64,000 nucleotides of DNA, from contig CADAJJ010000004.1 of NCBI GenBank assembly GCA_902788205.1, positions 1-64,000 of the forward strand, given 5' to 3'. Origin of the DNA: RUG023 sp900315435 (lineage in GTDB: Bacteria; Spirochaetota; Spirochaetia; Sphaerochaetales; Sphaerochaetaceae). The notes beneath the pieces were generated by a model, which ran no database searches, was not told the DNA's origin, and saw only the letters and a list, made by a program, of their open reading frames with translations. The translations under genes and the position numbers were made by a program. This document shows positions 35,014 to 43,622 of this stretch, in pieces (positions within the stretch are counted from its first letter, which is position 1; the number at the start of each line of letters is the position of its first letter).

Positions 35014-35099
35014 TGCAACATCAAAACGGTGTTTTATGTTGCAAATATGAAGAAATCGAAGAATAACTGTTGCAAAATGAGATATCCGTTATCTTGCAA
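35014..35099. promoter_or_regulatory. Hairpin and TTGCAA repeats upstream of the transporter-ade operon
   Basis: A near-perfect inverted repeat (about 13-bp arms with one bulge) spans 35014-35043, in the 5' region of the potB-like gene. The self-complementary hexamer TTGCAA occurs at 35039-35044, 35070-35075 and 35094-35099. This looks like a multi-site binding region for a regulator. No known riboswitch (purine, SAM) fold was recognised. Confidence 0.45.
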
Positions 35100-35159
35100 G
35101 GAAACGAAGGACCGCAGACAGGGCAGACGAAGATACCACGCTCCTTCACCTTTCATTGG

Positions 35160-36358
35160 TCATGCCCTTCTTGTCTTTCCACGCCCTCGGTTCGCTGCTG
35201 ATGTATCCCTAGTTTTTGGTATACGCCAGTATCCTTTCCGGTCAGAACCAACCCGTTCAATTTTGTGTTCAGCTTTTAACTTTCTCATATGTGCCGCAAC
35301 TGTTTTTCCGCTGAATCCAAGCTCGTCCGAGAGCTGAGTAACGGTATATTCCGGATTGACAGATAATAGATCCAATATTCCCTGGTCCTTTTCACCAAGG
35401 GAATCATGCACCCTGGCAATTCGGTCTTCCGGAGCAATGCACTGTATCATGATGTCCCCGGGATGCACGGTAAATTCCGGCTCAGGCAACCCGTCCGCTC
35501 TGCATGACGTGCGGATTTTCTCAATTCCTCGGCCCCAGCTTTCAATACATCCAGCGTAATATAGTACCGTCGCCAAATTGGGATTATACGGTCTGGACTC
35601 ATGCTTGACGAGCAGATTGTGCAATGTCCATGTTTCCGGAAGAACGCCGACATTCGCTCCATACAACCGATCCTCGTATACGCTGACTTGCACAGGAATA
35701 CAGGATTCGTACTGCTTGTGGCAGACAGCATTCAGCAAGGCTTCCCGTAACGCCGCTTCCGGAACAAAATATCGTTCAACCCTCTGAATCCCTCCGTAGG
35801 AGATTTTCGCTTTCATGTACTTCAGATAGATGACTTCAAGGGCTTTATCCACCTGTTCCAACAGTGAGCCATGAATCTCATCCTGATATAGAAGATCGGC
35901 ATCCGATGCAAAATAGCCGATTTTGATGTATGCACCCTGCTGGAAATCCTGGGGATCTTTTGCAAACAGCAGCGTTGCCGCATTTGTCAGATAGCCGCTG
36001 TTGACCAGATGAAGCTTCTGCATCAGTACCTCTTCCGGCTCATCCAGAAGTTCCGGCGCAATTCTCCCTCTCTTTGCGGCAAGCCCTCGAAAACGTTCAA
36101 CTTCCGTGTCATCGACATCCTTCATCTGAAAAGACGGGAATGGCATGTTGTCCCATGACACCCCGCGTCTGCGAAGAAGAAACGATTCCCATGCAGGACC
36201 AGTCAGTTTCTGTTTTGTACTGCCGCTCCGATAATCTCTCCATCATCATTACGACCAATATCCATCTTGCCGCCCTGCGCATTCGCAAAACCGCAGACCC
36301 ATTCCAAGTATGCATCTTTCCACTTGAATTTCCATTCTATGTTTTGTTTCTCAGGCAT
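35160..36358 (-). pseudogene. Schlafen/AlbA_2-type putative transcriptional regulator, internally deleted
   Basis: The ATG at 36358 opens an N-terminal AlbA_2 segment (MPEKQNIEWK, then CGFANAQGGKMDIGRNDDGE) that runs into a stop soon after about 36230. The family's later sequence resumes in another frame as RSGSTKQKLTGPAWE, then SWDNMPFPSF and onward to 35160, including the ATP-binding-like middle and a C-terminal winged helix (QLSDELGFSGKTVAAHMRKL). Roughly 80-90 residues between GEIIG and RSGST are missing and the join at about 36221-36232 is frame-shifted. The intact C-terminal part could still be translated from the Met at 36161. Family members (COG2865-type) often accompany restriction or mobile loci. 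Confidence 0.75.
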
Positions 36359-36566
36359 CTGCGTTCTCCTTGCGGACGATGTACTGCTCCAAAACCATCG
36401 TTTTGCAATCGGTCATCCATGATGGTAGCATGCGGGACATGCCTGCAACATCGCAAAGATGTACAGCAACTCGCTTATACGAATCTTTCTTGTCCCGCCC
36501 GCACACAGGCCTGTAACACACAAGGGCCGGGGACAATCCCCAACCCCTGCAATATCATGGAAAAGA

Positions 36567-37175
36567 TTATTTCTCGTTCTCGCGCAAATGACCGAGCGCC
36601 CCGCCTGGGTGCCATTTCACATACTGGCGGGGATCAAGGCCGTAATCCATCTGCAGATAGACCGAGAGCACCTGCAGGATGAAGGTCTCGACGATGATGG
36701 ACATGCGGGGGGCGCGGTTGAGAGGGCCGCCCTCCTCCTTCACCCCGGCAAACAGGAAGGCGTCGCTTTCCTTGGCGAGCCAGGAATCAGGATTCCCGGA
36801 AACGCCGATCAGCTTGGCGCCGTTGTTCTTCGCCGCGGTTACCGTCGCCTTCATCTCCGTGGTCTCGCCGCTGTTGGAGATGAAAATCACCACATCGCCG
36901 GCCACCAGCTGGCCCGAGGAACCATGGACCGCCTCGGTACCATGCAGATAATAGGAAGGAGTTCCCGTCGAGGAGAACAAACTGGCGATGTAACCGGCCA
37001 GGTGGCTCGGCTTGCCGATGCCGGAGATATGGACCCTGCCACCCTGTTTCTTGCTAGCGATGATCAGGTCGCCCGCCTTCTGAATCTGCGTGTAATCAAT
37101 ACCAGAGAGGAACTCGTCCGTCTCCTTGCGGGAAATCTCGACAAATTTCCTGCAGGTTTCCAATTTCGCATCCAT
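36567..37175 (-). CDS. SIS-domain phosphosugar isomerase/binding protein
   Basis: 202 aa, start at 37175 after AAGGAG. SIS fold with GGRVHISGIGKPSHLAGYIA near residue 45, the Ser-rich phosphate loop FSSTGTPSYYLHGTEAVHGSSG near 68 and ISNSGETTEMK near 100. It resembles KpsF/GutQ-type arabinose-5-phosphate isomerases without the CBS domains. It follows the ribokinase by 11 nt, so it probably isomerises the product of that kinase or a related phosphosugar. Confidence 0.85.
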   Translation of the reverse strand: MDAKLETCRKFVEISRKETDEFLSGIDYTQIQKAGDLIIASKKQGGRVHISGIGKPSHLAGYIASLFSSTGTPSYYLHGTEAVHGSSGQLVAGDVVIFISNSGETTEMKATVTAAKNNGAKLIGVSGNPDSWLAKESDAFLFAGVKEEGGPLNRAPRMSIIVETFILQVLSVYLQMDYGLDPRQYVKWHPGGALGHLRENEK

Positions 37176-37186
37176 TTCCAAACTCC

Positions 37187-38176
37187 TTATCGTAAACGAC
37201 TGAAGTCGGGCTTCCGGAAGCCCTTCTCTTCGATGAACCGATCCACAGCACCCAAGGTGGGCAGACTCGGCATGGCGCCAGCGGCGCTGACCGTGCGGCT
37301 CGCCACCTGGTTGGCGAAGGCCATGGTCTCCTCGACCTTCCAACCGCAGGCGATACCGGTGCAGAAGGCCCCGACGAACGAATCCCCTGCGGCAGTCGGG
37401 TCGACCACCGTCACTCCCTGCAGGGCAGGGCTGTGGAAAAAGCCCTCGTCGTTCATCAGCACCGCGCCGGCGGAACCCATCGTGACCAGCACGTTCTTCA
37501 CGCCTTTGGCTCTCAACGCAGTGCAGACAGCGACCGCCTGTTCCTTGTTGAAGACAGCCCCCTCGTGCTCGATGGTGATACCGGTCAGGTCGGCCGCCTC
37601 GTGCTCGTTCGGAGAAATATAGGCAAGATGGGAGAGCAGGCTGTCGGAAAGCGGAGCGCTCGGAGCCGAGTTCAGCATGACGGGCACCCCCTTCTCATAG
37701 GCCCAGGCAGCGACCAGCTCGTTGATTTCCATCGGGATTTCCAGTTGCAGCATCACCAGATCGTAGTCACCGATGGTCTCCTTCAAGAAAGAGACATCGC
37801 GTTCGGTAATCGCCATGTTGGTACCTGGCAGGACGATGATCCGGTTGTGCACCGCACCATCGGCCTGTTTCTGCAGGATGATGACCGAGCAACCCGAGGG
37901 AAGCTTGTCGTCATAGGCGACATGGCTGACATCGATTCCGTCACCTTCCAGCACCTCGATCATGTCCCGCCCGTTCGCGTCGCGTCCCAACTTGCCCACC
38001 ATCGTCACCTGCGCCCCCAGACGGGCAGCCTGCACCGCCTGGTTGGCCCCCTTCCCGCCAGGAGCCTTGGAGAAGGATTTCCCCAATACGGTCTCGCCCT
38101 CGTGGGGTACCTTATCGGTCAATGCGATCTGGTCCATGACAAAGGACCCGACCACCAGAATCTTTGGTTTCTTCAT
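37187..38176 (-). CDS. rbsK: PfkB-family carbohydrate kinase (ribokinase-like)
   Basis: 329 aa. Ribokinase fold: GGKGANQA at residues 40-47 (sugar binding) and DPTAAGDSFVG at 260-270 with the catalytic base Asp266. Ribosome-binding site AGAGGA. It could be a ribokinase or a 2-keto-3-deoxy-sugar-acid kinase. The promoter carries the shared palindrome (38198-38214) found upstream of the TRAP and aldolase genes, which points to the sugar-acid regulon rather than ribose use. Confidence 0.87.
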   Translation of the reverse strand: MKKPKILVVGSFVMDQIALTDKVPHEGETVLGKSFSKAPGGKGANQAVQAARLGAQVTMVGKLGRDANGRDMIEVLEGDGIDVSHVAYDDKLPSGCSVIILQKQADGAVHNRIIVLPGTNMAITERDVSFLKETIGDYDLVMLQLEIPMEINELVAAWAYEKGVPVMLNSAPSAPLSDSLLSHLAYISPNEHEAADLTGITIEHEGAVFNKEQAVAVCTALRAKGVKNVLVTMGSAGAVLMNDEGFFHSPALQGVTVVDPTAAGDSFVGAFCTGIACGWKVEETMAFANQVASRTVSAAGAMPSLPTLGAVDRFIEEKGFRKPDFSRLR

Positions 38177-38197
38177 AGATGTTCCTCTGATTCAGTC

Positions 38198-38214
38198 TAC
38201 CTGTTTGACAGGTA
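38198..38214. promoter_or_regulatory. Operator A, palindrome TACCTGT-TTG-ACAGGTA
   Basis: Perfect 7-bp arms around TTG, 22 bp upstream of the ribokinase start. Core CTGTTTGACAG matches the sites at 49726, 51237 and 54211. Probable binding site of the GntR/FadR-family regulator encoded at 46007-46729. Confidence 0.65.
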
Positions 38215-38329
38215 CTTTGCAAAGGATTTATGCAAATCGCCAACAATCATTGGAAAAGAGTCTGCTGTTGCATGAAGGAAAAGGCAGAAGAAGGGGAAAG
38301 AAACAAGGGGAAGCGAAACATCCACGTCC

Positions 38330-38445
38330 CGTTGTGAATTTGATGCCATGCCGGATGTCCGGATACCTGTCGCTTCGGACAAGCTGAACCAAAGATTTTG
38401 CCTGGTTCTGGTTCGCTTTGATTTCGACTGGTATCAGTTCATTGG
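38330..38445 (-). pseudogene. Possible C-terminal remnant of a DUF4143 ATPase
   Basis: The minus strand encodes NELIPVEIKA then AKSLVQLV and a GIKF-like end, resembling the conserved VPVEVKA-x-SLK segment near the end of DUF4143 AAA-type ATPases. Nothing upstream continues the gene. The 38215-38519 stretch otherwise shows no gene. Confidence 0.35.
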
Positions 38446-38519
38446 CAAGCTTTCCGACGCAAATACCGCAAGGGACGCCTCCTACGTGTTCCAAATGGAA
38501 ACGGCAACAGTCATACAGC

Positions 38520-38637
38520 ACTTTCATGAGTCATCTCACAAGAAAAATACACTTTTATGAGCCACTTTACAAACCGCAATCACACTTTTATGAGCCACTT
38601 TGCAAGAGAAATTCACACTTTCATGAGCCACTTTGCG
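38520..38637. repeat. Array of about 33-bp direct repeats (ACTTTYATGAGCCACTTT)
   Basis: Four head-to-tail units begin at 38520, 38551, 38584 and 38617. Two are 33 bp, the first is 31 bp and diverged, the last is partial. The shared core is ACTTTYATGAGCCACTTTRC. Read as the complement (AAAGTGGCTCAT) it resembles the multiple terminal repeats of IS21-type elements. Too few and too similar in their spacers to be a CRISPR. Confidence 0.7.
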
Positions 38638-38893
38638 ACGGCCAAGGCCGCTAACCTGTTCCAGTCAATCCCATCAGCCGAGAGAAAGCGGTTGGTGCTT
38701 CTGGAGGAAGGCACGCCAAGCCCCCATCCGCGAACTTCCGCTGTCTGAAGGAGGATCCGTTGGCGAAGACCGATGCCATGAGGAAGCCGAAGATCCATGA
38801 GACGGGGATACCCCGGAGCTTCCTTGCGCCAGCCCTACGGAGGATGGCAAGAAATCCGTATTTGCGTATGAAATCAGCGCAGATCGAGGAGGT
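38638..38893 (-). pseudogene. Transposase N-terminal remnant (IS4-like), frameshifted
   Basis: On the minus strand from 38893: ICADFIRKYGFLAILRRAG, RKLRGIPVSWIFGF and SSFRQRKFADG. After a frame change near 38690 it continues as TNRFLSADGIDWNRLAALAV, ending at the repeat array. The pattern (R-G-I-P-V-S-x-I-F then N-R-F-L-x-x-x-x-I-D-W-N-R) is that of the start of IS4/IS1182-like transposases. No catalytic DDE part remains. Confidence 0.5.
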
Positions 38894-39099
38894 TTATCCA
38901 GCCTGACGGGCACCCTGGATTCGTAACGGTTCTCAATTGTGTAGAGTTTTGCCACTTCCTTACGTTTTCCAAGAGATTACGGTACCAGAAATTCCTTTGC
39001 TTCACATACGAAGAACGTCTTTTTACGAAGTTACATCACATCATCGGAATGAGTTTACAATGCATGCTTCACGTTTCGGTACGTATGCCTGCATGCGAC

Positions 39100-39129
39100 A
39101 AAAAACTGGGGACAGCGCGCTGTCCCCAG
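39100..39129 (-). terminator. Intrinsic terminator of argS
   Basis: Perfect palindrome CTGGGGACAGCGCGCTGTCCCCAG (39106-39129, 12-bp arms). On the minus strand it is followed by a T6 run, 26 bp past the argS stop. Confidence 0.9.
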
Positions 39130-39154
39130 CCATACAGCATCCAGGAGCCTTCCT

Positions 39155-40978
39155 TCACATCCTCTCGAGGAAGGGAATGCCGACCAAGGTGAAGGCGTCG
39201 CGGAAGACAGCCAGCACCAGCGAACAAAGGCCGACCCGGGCGACCACCAGCGTCTTGTCCTCGGCCTTCAGGACCGGGTTGTCATGGTACCAGGAGCTGA
39301 ACAACTTGGAAAGGTCGTACAGGTACGAGCAGATCAACGACGGGTCGAACTGGCTGCCAGCCTTGGCCACTACTCCAGGATAGTCGGCTAGGGCGGAGAT
39401 GATTTCCCGCTCCGTGGCCCCGCTCAGCAGGTTGGCGTCGAAGGCCACCCCCTGGTAGTCCTTCTTCACCTCGTCGTACTTGCGCAGAATCGAGGAGATG
39501 CGGGCTCCCATGTATTGGAGATACGGGCCTGTGTTGCCGGTGAAGCTAATCGACTCCTTCGGGTTGAAGATCATGTCGTGTTCCGGGTTGACCTGCAGAA
39601 GGTAGTAGTTCAGAGCACCGAGGGCGATGGCAGCGCTGGTAGCCTTGACATCACCAACCTCCTCCTCGCGTCCCTTTTCCTTGATTTCATCGGCAGCCAG
39701 CTGGGAGAGTTGCTCGACCAGATCGTCGGCATCGACGACGGTACCCTCGCGGCTCTTCATCTTCCCGGTAGGCAGGTTGACCATGCCATAGGAGAGGTGG
39801 TGCAGTTCCTTTGCCCACGGATAGCCGAGCAGGCCAAGAACGTAGAAAAGTACCTTGAAGTGGTACTGCTGCTCGCTTGCCACCACGTAGATCAGGCTGT
39901 CAAACGGCCAGTCCTTGTGGCGGGTGATGGCGGTACCGATATCCTGGGTCATGTAGAGGCTGGTGCCATCACGGCGCAGAAGCACCTTCTTGTCCAATCC
40001 GATTGGAGCAAGGTCGACCCAGACCGAACCGTCCTTCTCCCGATAGAACACCCCGTCTTCCAGACCTTTGAGCACCTCGGCTTTGCCAAGCTTGTAGGTG
40101 TCGGACTCATAGTAGAGCTTGTCGAACTGGATGTGCATCGTCTGGTAGCTCTGCTGGAGACCGTCCAGCGTCCATCCGTTCATCAGCGTCCACAGCCGCA
40201 TCACCTCACTGTCGCCCTGCTCCCACAGCTCCAGCATGTGCTGGGCCTGTCCGGCCGGACTCTCCGGAGTCTTCTGCCAGTCCTCGAGGGAAAGAGTTCC
40301 ACCATCCTTCTGATATTGTGCGAAAGCCTCTTTCTCCCAGGTGGCGAAGCGCACATAGTAGTCTCCGACGAAATGGTCTCCCTTCTTGCCGGTCGACTCA
40401 GGCGTGGTCCCGCCCCCGAACTTCTGGTAGGCCAGCATCGACTTGCAGATATGGACGCCCCGGTTGTTGATCAGGTTGACCTTCATCACCTCCGCGCCAT
40501 TGGCCTTCAGAATCTCGCTGACCGAGGATCCGAGCGAGTCGTTGCGCATATGGCCCAGGTGGAGCGGCTTGTTGGTGTTGGGACAGGAGAACTCGATCAT
40601 TACCTTCTTGCCTTTCAGCATGTCGGTGTGGCCGTACGGCGCGCCCTCGACCACTACCTTCTGATAGAGTGTATTGGCCAAGGAAGCCATGTCGAGCTTG
40701 ATGTTCAGATACGGGCCAGCAAGCAACAAGGTACCGCTTGGCGCGGATGGATCGGCCTCGATGGCACCCTTCAGCTGGGCGGCAATCTGCGCAGGTCCCA
40801 TGTGCAGGGCCTTCGCATAGGCGAACAGCGGAAAGGCGATATCTCCCATTTCCGGCTTCGGCGGGGTCTGCAGGACCAAGGCGGGAAGCGCCACTCCCTC
40901 GCCAAGTTTTCCAGCGGCCAGCTCCGCGAGCCGCGCCTCCACATATTCCTTCCAAGTCTGTCTGACTTCATCAAGCAT
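39155..40978 (-). CDS. argS: Arginyl-tRNA synthetase
   Basis: 607 aa class I enzyme. N-terminal additional domain (residues 1-115), HIGH-type motif PLHLGHMRNDSLG near residue 138, KMSKS-equivalent KMKSREG near 405 and the DALR anticodon-binding domain at the C-terminus (SKLFSSWYHDNPVL). Ribosome-binding site GAGGA. Single-gene unit with its own terminator; length normal for a bacterial ArgRS. Confidence 0.96.
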   Translation of the reverse strand: MLDEVRQTWKEYVEARLAELAAGKLGEGVALPALVLQTPPKPEMGDIAFPLFAYAKALHMGPAQIAAQLKGAIEADPSAPSGTLLLAGPYLNIKLDMASLANTLYQKVVVEGAPYGHTDMLKGKKVMIEFSCPNTNKPLHLGHMRNDSLGSSVSEILKANGAEVMKVNLINNRGVHICKSMLAYQKFGGGTTPESTGKKGDHFVGDYYVRFATWEKEAFAQYQKDGGTLSLEDWQKTPESPAGQAQHMLELWEQGDSEVMRLWTLMNGWTLDGLQQSYQTMHIQFDKLYYESDTYKLGKAEVLKGLEDGVFYREKDGSVWVDLAPIGLDKKVLLRRDGTSLYMTQDIGTAITRHKDWPFDSLIYVVASEQQYHFKVLFYVLGLLGYPWAKELHHLSYGMVNLPTGKMKSREGTVVDADDLVEQLSQLAADEIKEKGREEEVGDVKATSAAIALGALNYYLLQVNPEHDMIFNPKESISFTGNTGPYLQYMGARISSILRKYDEVKKDYQGVAFDANLLSGATEREIISALADYPGVVAKAGSQFDPSLICSYLYDLSKLFSSWYHDNPVLKAEDKTLVVARVGLCSLVLAVFRDAFTLVGIPFLERM

Positions 40979-41027
40979 GGCGTTTTCCTCTTCTTCGCAC
41001 CACTATATCGGTTTCGCGGACGCAAGA

Positions 41028-42002
41028 CTAGAGTACGGGACGGACGGAGACCTCTCCGGTACCGAGAATCTGCAAGCTTCCGTCGGCCATACGAACGCAG
41101 AGCCTTGCGTTGTCATCGATTCCGGACACCAACCCTTGTCCCACCGGCTTTCCAGCCTGGAACAGGTAGACATGCCGGCCCTGCAACAGGTTCCTCTTCC
41201 GATACTCGGAGAGGAAGGCACGTTCCTCCAGGTGGTCGCTGAAACTGCAGAAGTTGCGCACCAGGTTTGCCACCAGCAGGTTCTGGTCCACCCCGTCCGG
41301 AACCTGGGAAGGTCCCGAGAACAAGCTTCCCGCCTTTTGCCGGATTTCCGGCGGAAAGTCCCTCTCCTGGGTGCAGAAGTTGATGCCGATGCCGGAGACG
41401 ACCGCAGACAGTTGCCCGCTTTCCAGGTCGAACACCCCTTCGGTCAGAATCCCAGCGACCTTCTTCTCCTGGTAATAGAGGTCGTTGACCCACTTGATCT
41501 GGCAATGCAGGCGGCAGCTCTCCTCAATGGCCAGGGCGGTGGCGACAGCGGCGGCGCTGGTTGTCAGCAGCGCCCCCTCAGCCGAGGTATGGGGACGGAG
41601 CACCAGGGAAAGGTAGATACCTCCATGGGGACTGGAGAAGGAACGGCCAAGCCGTCCACGTCCCCCACTCTGGCGGCGGGAAATGCAGAGGGTTCCATCC
41701 GGGGCTCCCTTGGCCGCAAGCGCCTTGGCTTCGTGGTTGGTGCTGTCGATATCCTCATGGAAGTGGATCTCGTGGCTGGGAAGCAGCTTCCGGAGCATGG
41801 CCAGAGACAGTTGGCCGTTGTGGCTGAGACGGTAGCCTTTGTTGGTCCTTGCCTCGATGAAGAGCCCGTCATCCCGCAGTCCCTCGACGGCTTTCCAGAT
41901 CGCGCTCCGGCTGATGCCAAGTTGCTCGCTCAACTCCTGGCCGGAAACAAACATGCCCCCATGTGCGTTCAGGTATTCGCCCACCTTTTCCTTTGTCGTC
42001 AT
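41028..42002 (-). CDS. birA: Biotin-protein ligase / biotin operon repressor BirA
   Basis: 324 aa, bifunctional form. N-terminal winged helix (GQELSEQLGISRSAIWKAVEGLR near residue 21), ligase domain with STNHEAK near 87, the biotinyl-AMP loop SGGRGRLGRSF near 113, KWVNDLYYQEKKVAGIL near 170, and a C-terminal SH3-like domain. It is divergent from bioY and separated by 75 bp that carry an inverted repeat likely to be its operator. Confidence 0.95.
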   Translation of the reverse strand: MTTKEKVGEYLNAHGGMFVSGQELSEQLGISRSAIWKAVEGLRDDGLFIEARTNKGYRLSHNGQLSLAMLRKLLPSHEIHFHEDIDSTNHEAKALAAKGAPDGTLCISRRQSGGRGRLGRSFSSPHGGIYLSLVLRPHTSAEGALLTTSAAAVATALAIEESCRLHCQIKWVNDLYYQEKKVAGILTEGVFDLESGQLSAVVSGIGINFCTQERDFPPEIRQKAGSLFSGPSQVPDGVDQNLLVANLVRNFCSFSDHLEERAFLSEYRKRNLLQGRHVYLFQAGKPVGQGLVSGIDDNARLCVRMADGSLQILGTGEVSVRPVL

Positions 42003-42022
42003 GGCGCCATGCTATACCGAAA

Positions 42023-42047
42023 TTGTCAACCTAATCAATGTTTACAT
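42023..42047. promoter_or_regulatory. Putative BirA operator between birA and bioY
   Basis: TTGTCAAC (42023-42030) and GTTTACAT (42040-42047) form an imperfect inverted repeat over the likely bioY promoter. The half-sites resemble the TTGTnAAC halves of BirA operators, but the 9-bp spacing is shorter than the usual 14-16 bp. Confidence 0.45.
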
Positions 42048-42077
42048 TAAAAAAGAAATGTCGATAGGGTATGCAGT

Positions 42078-42620
42078 ATGAACACAACACGCAAATTGCT
42101 TGTCATCGCCCTATTCTGCGCTTTGATGATTGCCGGGGCCTTCCTGAGGATACCCCTTCCTCCGGTACCCATCTCGATGCAGACCTTCTTCGTCATGCTG
42201 GCCAGCCTAGTCTTGCGGCCTGTGATGGCAACTGAGAGCATCGCCCTCTACCTGCTTCTGGGAGCCGTCGGTGTGCCAGTTTTCTCGAGTGGCGGCGGCA
42301 TCGGCGCCCTTTTCGGTCCGACGGGCGGATTTTTAATCGCCATGCTGTTCGAGGCTTTGGCGGGAAGCCTGATTGCCGACCACGAAAACACCAGCGGCAT
42401 CTGGCGCGACCTGGCCGCCCTGCTCGTGGGCGAAATAGTCGTCTATGCCATCGGCGTCCCTTTCCTGAAGGTCCGGCTCTCACTGACCTGGACGAAGGCC
42501 TTTGCCGCCGGCATGACCCCGTTCCTTGTCGGCGACAGCATCAAGATCATCGCCGCCCTGCCTCTCGGGCGTGCCCTCCGCGGCCGGGTAAAGGCGTTTC
42601 TCGACAAGGGAAGCGAATAA
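42078..42620 (+). CDS. bioY: Biotin transporter BioY
   Basis: 180 aa, six membrane segments, BioY S-component of an ECF transporter. Conserved RIPLPPVPISMQTFFVMLA near residue 24 and GGIGALFGPTGGFLIA near 74. The ECF energising module is not in this window, so BioY works alone or with a shared module elsewhere. Divergent from birA, which probably represses it when biotin is plentiful. Confidence 0.95.
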   Translation: MNTTRKLLVIALFCALMIAGAFLRIPLPPVPISMQTFFVMLASLVLRPVMATESIALYLLLGAVGVPVFSSGGGIGALFGPTGGFLIAMLFEALAGSLIADHENTSGIWRDLAALLVGEIVVYAIGVPFLKVRLSLTWTKAFAAGMTPFLVGDSIKIIAALPLGRALRGRVKAFLDKGSE

Positions 42621-42677
42621 GCAAACCCTTTTCCTTCTTTCCCAAGAACCGCTACAATGGGACATAAGGAGGCTCGC

Positions 42678-43619
42678 ATGGATCCTTCCTACGAGCGGGA
42701 ATTCCTTTCCACCTTCGAGCGTGCGAAAGGGGAACCCCGGTTCTATGTACTGCAGGCCATTCCCGAGATGGAGGCCATCACCCACCTCGCCCACGAACTC
42801 ATGGAGCTGATGTTCCCGGGGCGGAGGGGCGACAGCGATGGCGACGGCACACTGGAAGACAAGGTACATGTCCAGCTGGTGTTGGTCTGCACCCTGCTCG
42901 CGGAACAAATCCGCAGGGCATACAACTATCTGCACCCTGAAGAGAGCAACGCATACCACCACGCGAAGGCGCAGGAGGATGTCGAGGCGGTGGTCAGCAA
43001 GCTACCCGACATCCGCAGGGCGCTCAAGCTGGACGCCAAGGCCGGCTTTGCCGGGGATCCGGCCGCAAGCGGCACCCAGGAAATCATCCTGAGCTATCCC
43101 TACATGAAGGCGTTGACCATCTACCGGGTCGCCCACGTGCTCTACGAGCGGCAGGTACCGCTGGTACCGAGAATGCTCAGCGAGTGCGCCCATCAGGAGA
43201 CCGGCATCGATATCAATCCGGGAGCCAAAATCGGCAAGGCTTTCTTCATCGACCACGGTACCGGCGTGGTCATCGGCGAGACCTGCGTCATCGGAGACAA
43301 CGTGAAAGTCTATCAGGGTGTCACGTTGGGAGCATTGAGTTTCCCGAAGGATGCCTGTGGAGCACTGATCCGCGGCGTGAAGCGCCACCCGACCATCGAG
43401 GACGGAGTCACCATCTACGCCCATGCGACCATCCTCGGAGACATCACCATCGGATGCAACGCCGTCATCGGCGCCGGTGTCTGGATCCGTCGTGACGTAA
43501 AGCCAAACACCATGGTCACCCGCGAGGAGCCGACCATCATCTACCGCGACCTCTCCAAGCGCAGGAGCAACGAGGCCCAGCTGAAATTCTACGAGGGATT
43601 GGACTACGCGCTCCTGTAA
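42678..43619 (+). CDS. cysE: Serine O-acetyltransferase (CysE/SAT family)
   Basis: 313 aa. Start at 42678 after AAGGAGG at 5 nt. The N-terminal helical domain (residues 1-150) is followed by a left-handed beta-helix of hexapeptide repeats (INPGAKIGKAFFIDHGTGVVIG near 176, then NVKVYQGVTLGA), with the catalytic Asp-His pair in the FFIDHGTG motif. Makes O-acetylserine for cysteine synthesis. Monocistronic after bioY; the longer N-terminal domain is of the EpsC/plant-like class. Confidence 0.88.
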   Translation: MDPSYEREFLSTFERAKGEPRFYVLQAIPEMEAITHLAHELMELMFPGRRGDSDGDGTLEDKVHVQLVLVCTLLAEQIRRAYNYLHPEESNAYHHAKAQEDVEAVVSKLPDIRRALKLDAKAGFAGDPAASGTQEIILSYPYMKALTIYRVAHVLYERQVPLVPRMLSECAHQETGIDINPGAKIGKAFFIDHGTGVVIGETCVIGDNVKVYQGVTLGALSFPKDACGALIRGVKRHPTIEDGVTIYAHATILGDITIGCNAVIGAGVWIRRDVKPNTMVTREEPTIIYRDLSKRRSNEAQLKFYEGLDYALL

Positions 43620-43622
43620 AAG

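Noticed and set aside
35014..35043. Purine or SAM riboswitch ahead of the importer-ade operon
   Set aside because: The hairpin is a simple imperfect palindrome without the conserved junction bases of either aptamer.
35160..36161. Intact 333-aa regulator gene
   Set aside because: The 5' DNA still encodes the family's N-terminus in another frame, so the gene is better described as internally deleted.
38520..38637. Possible CRISPR array
   Set aside because: Only four units, repeats vary, spacers are not unique sequences of constant length and no cas gene is near.
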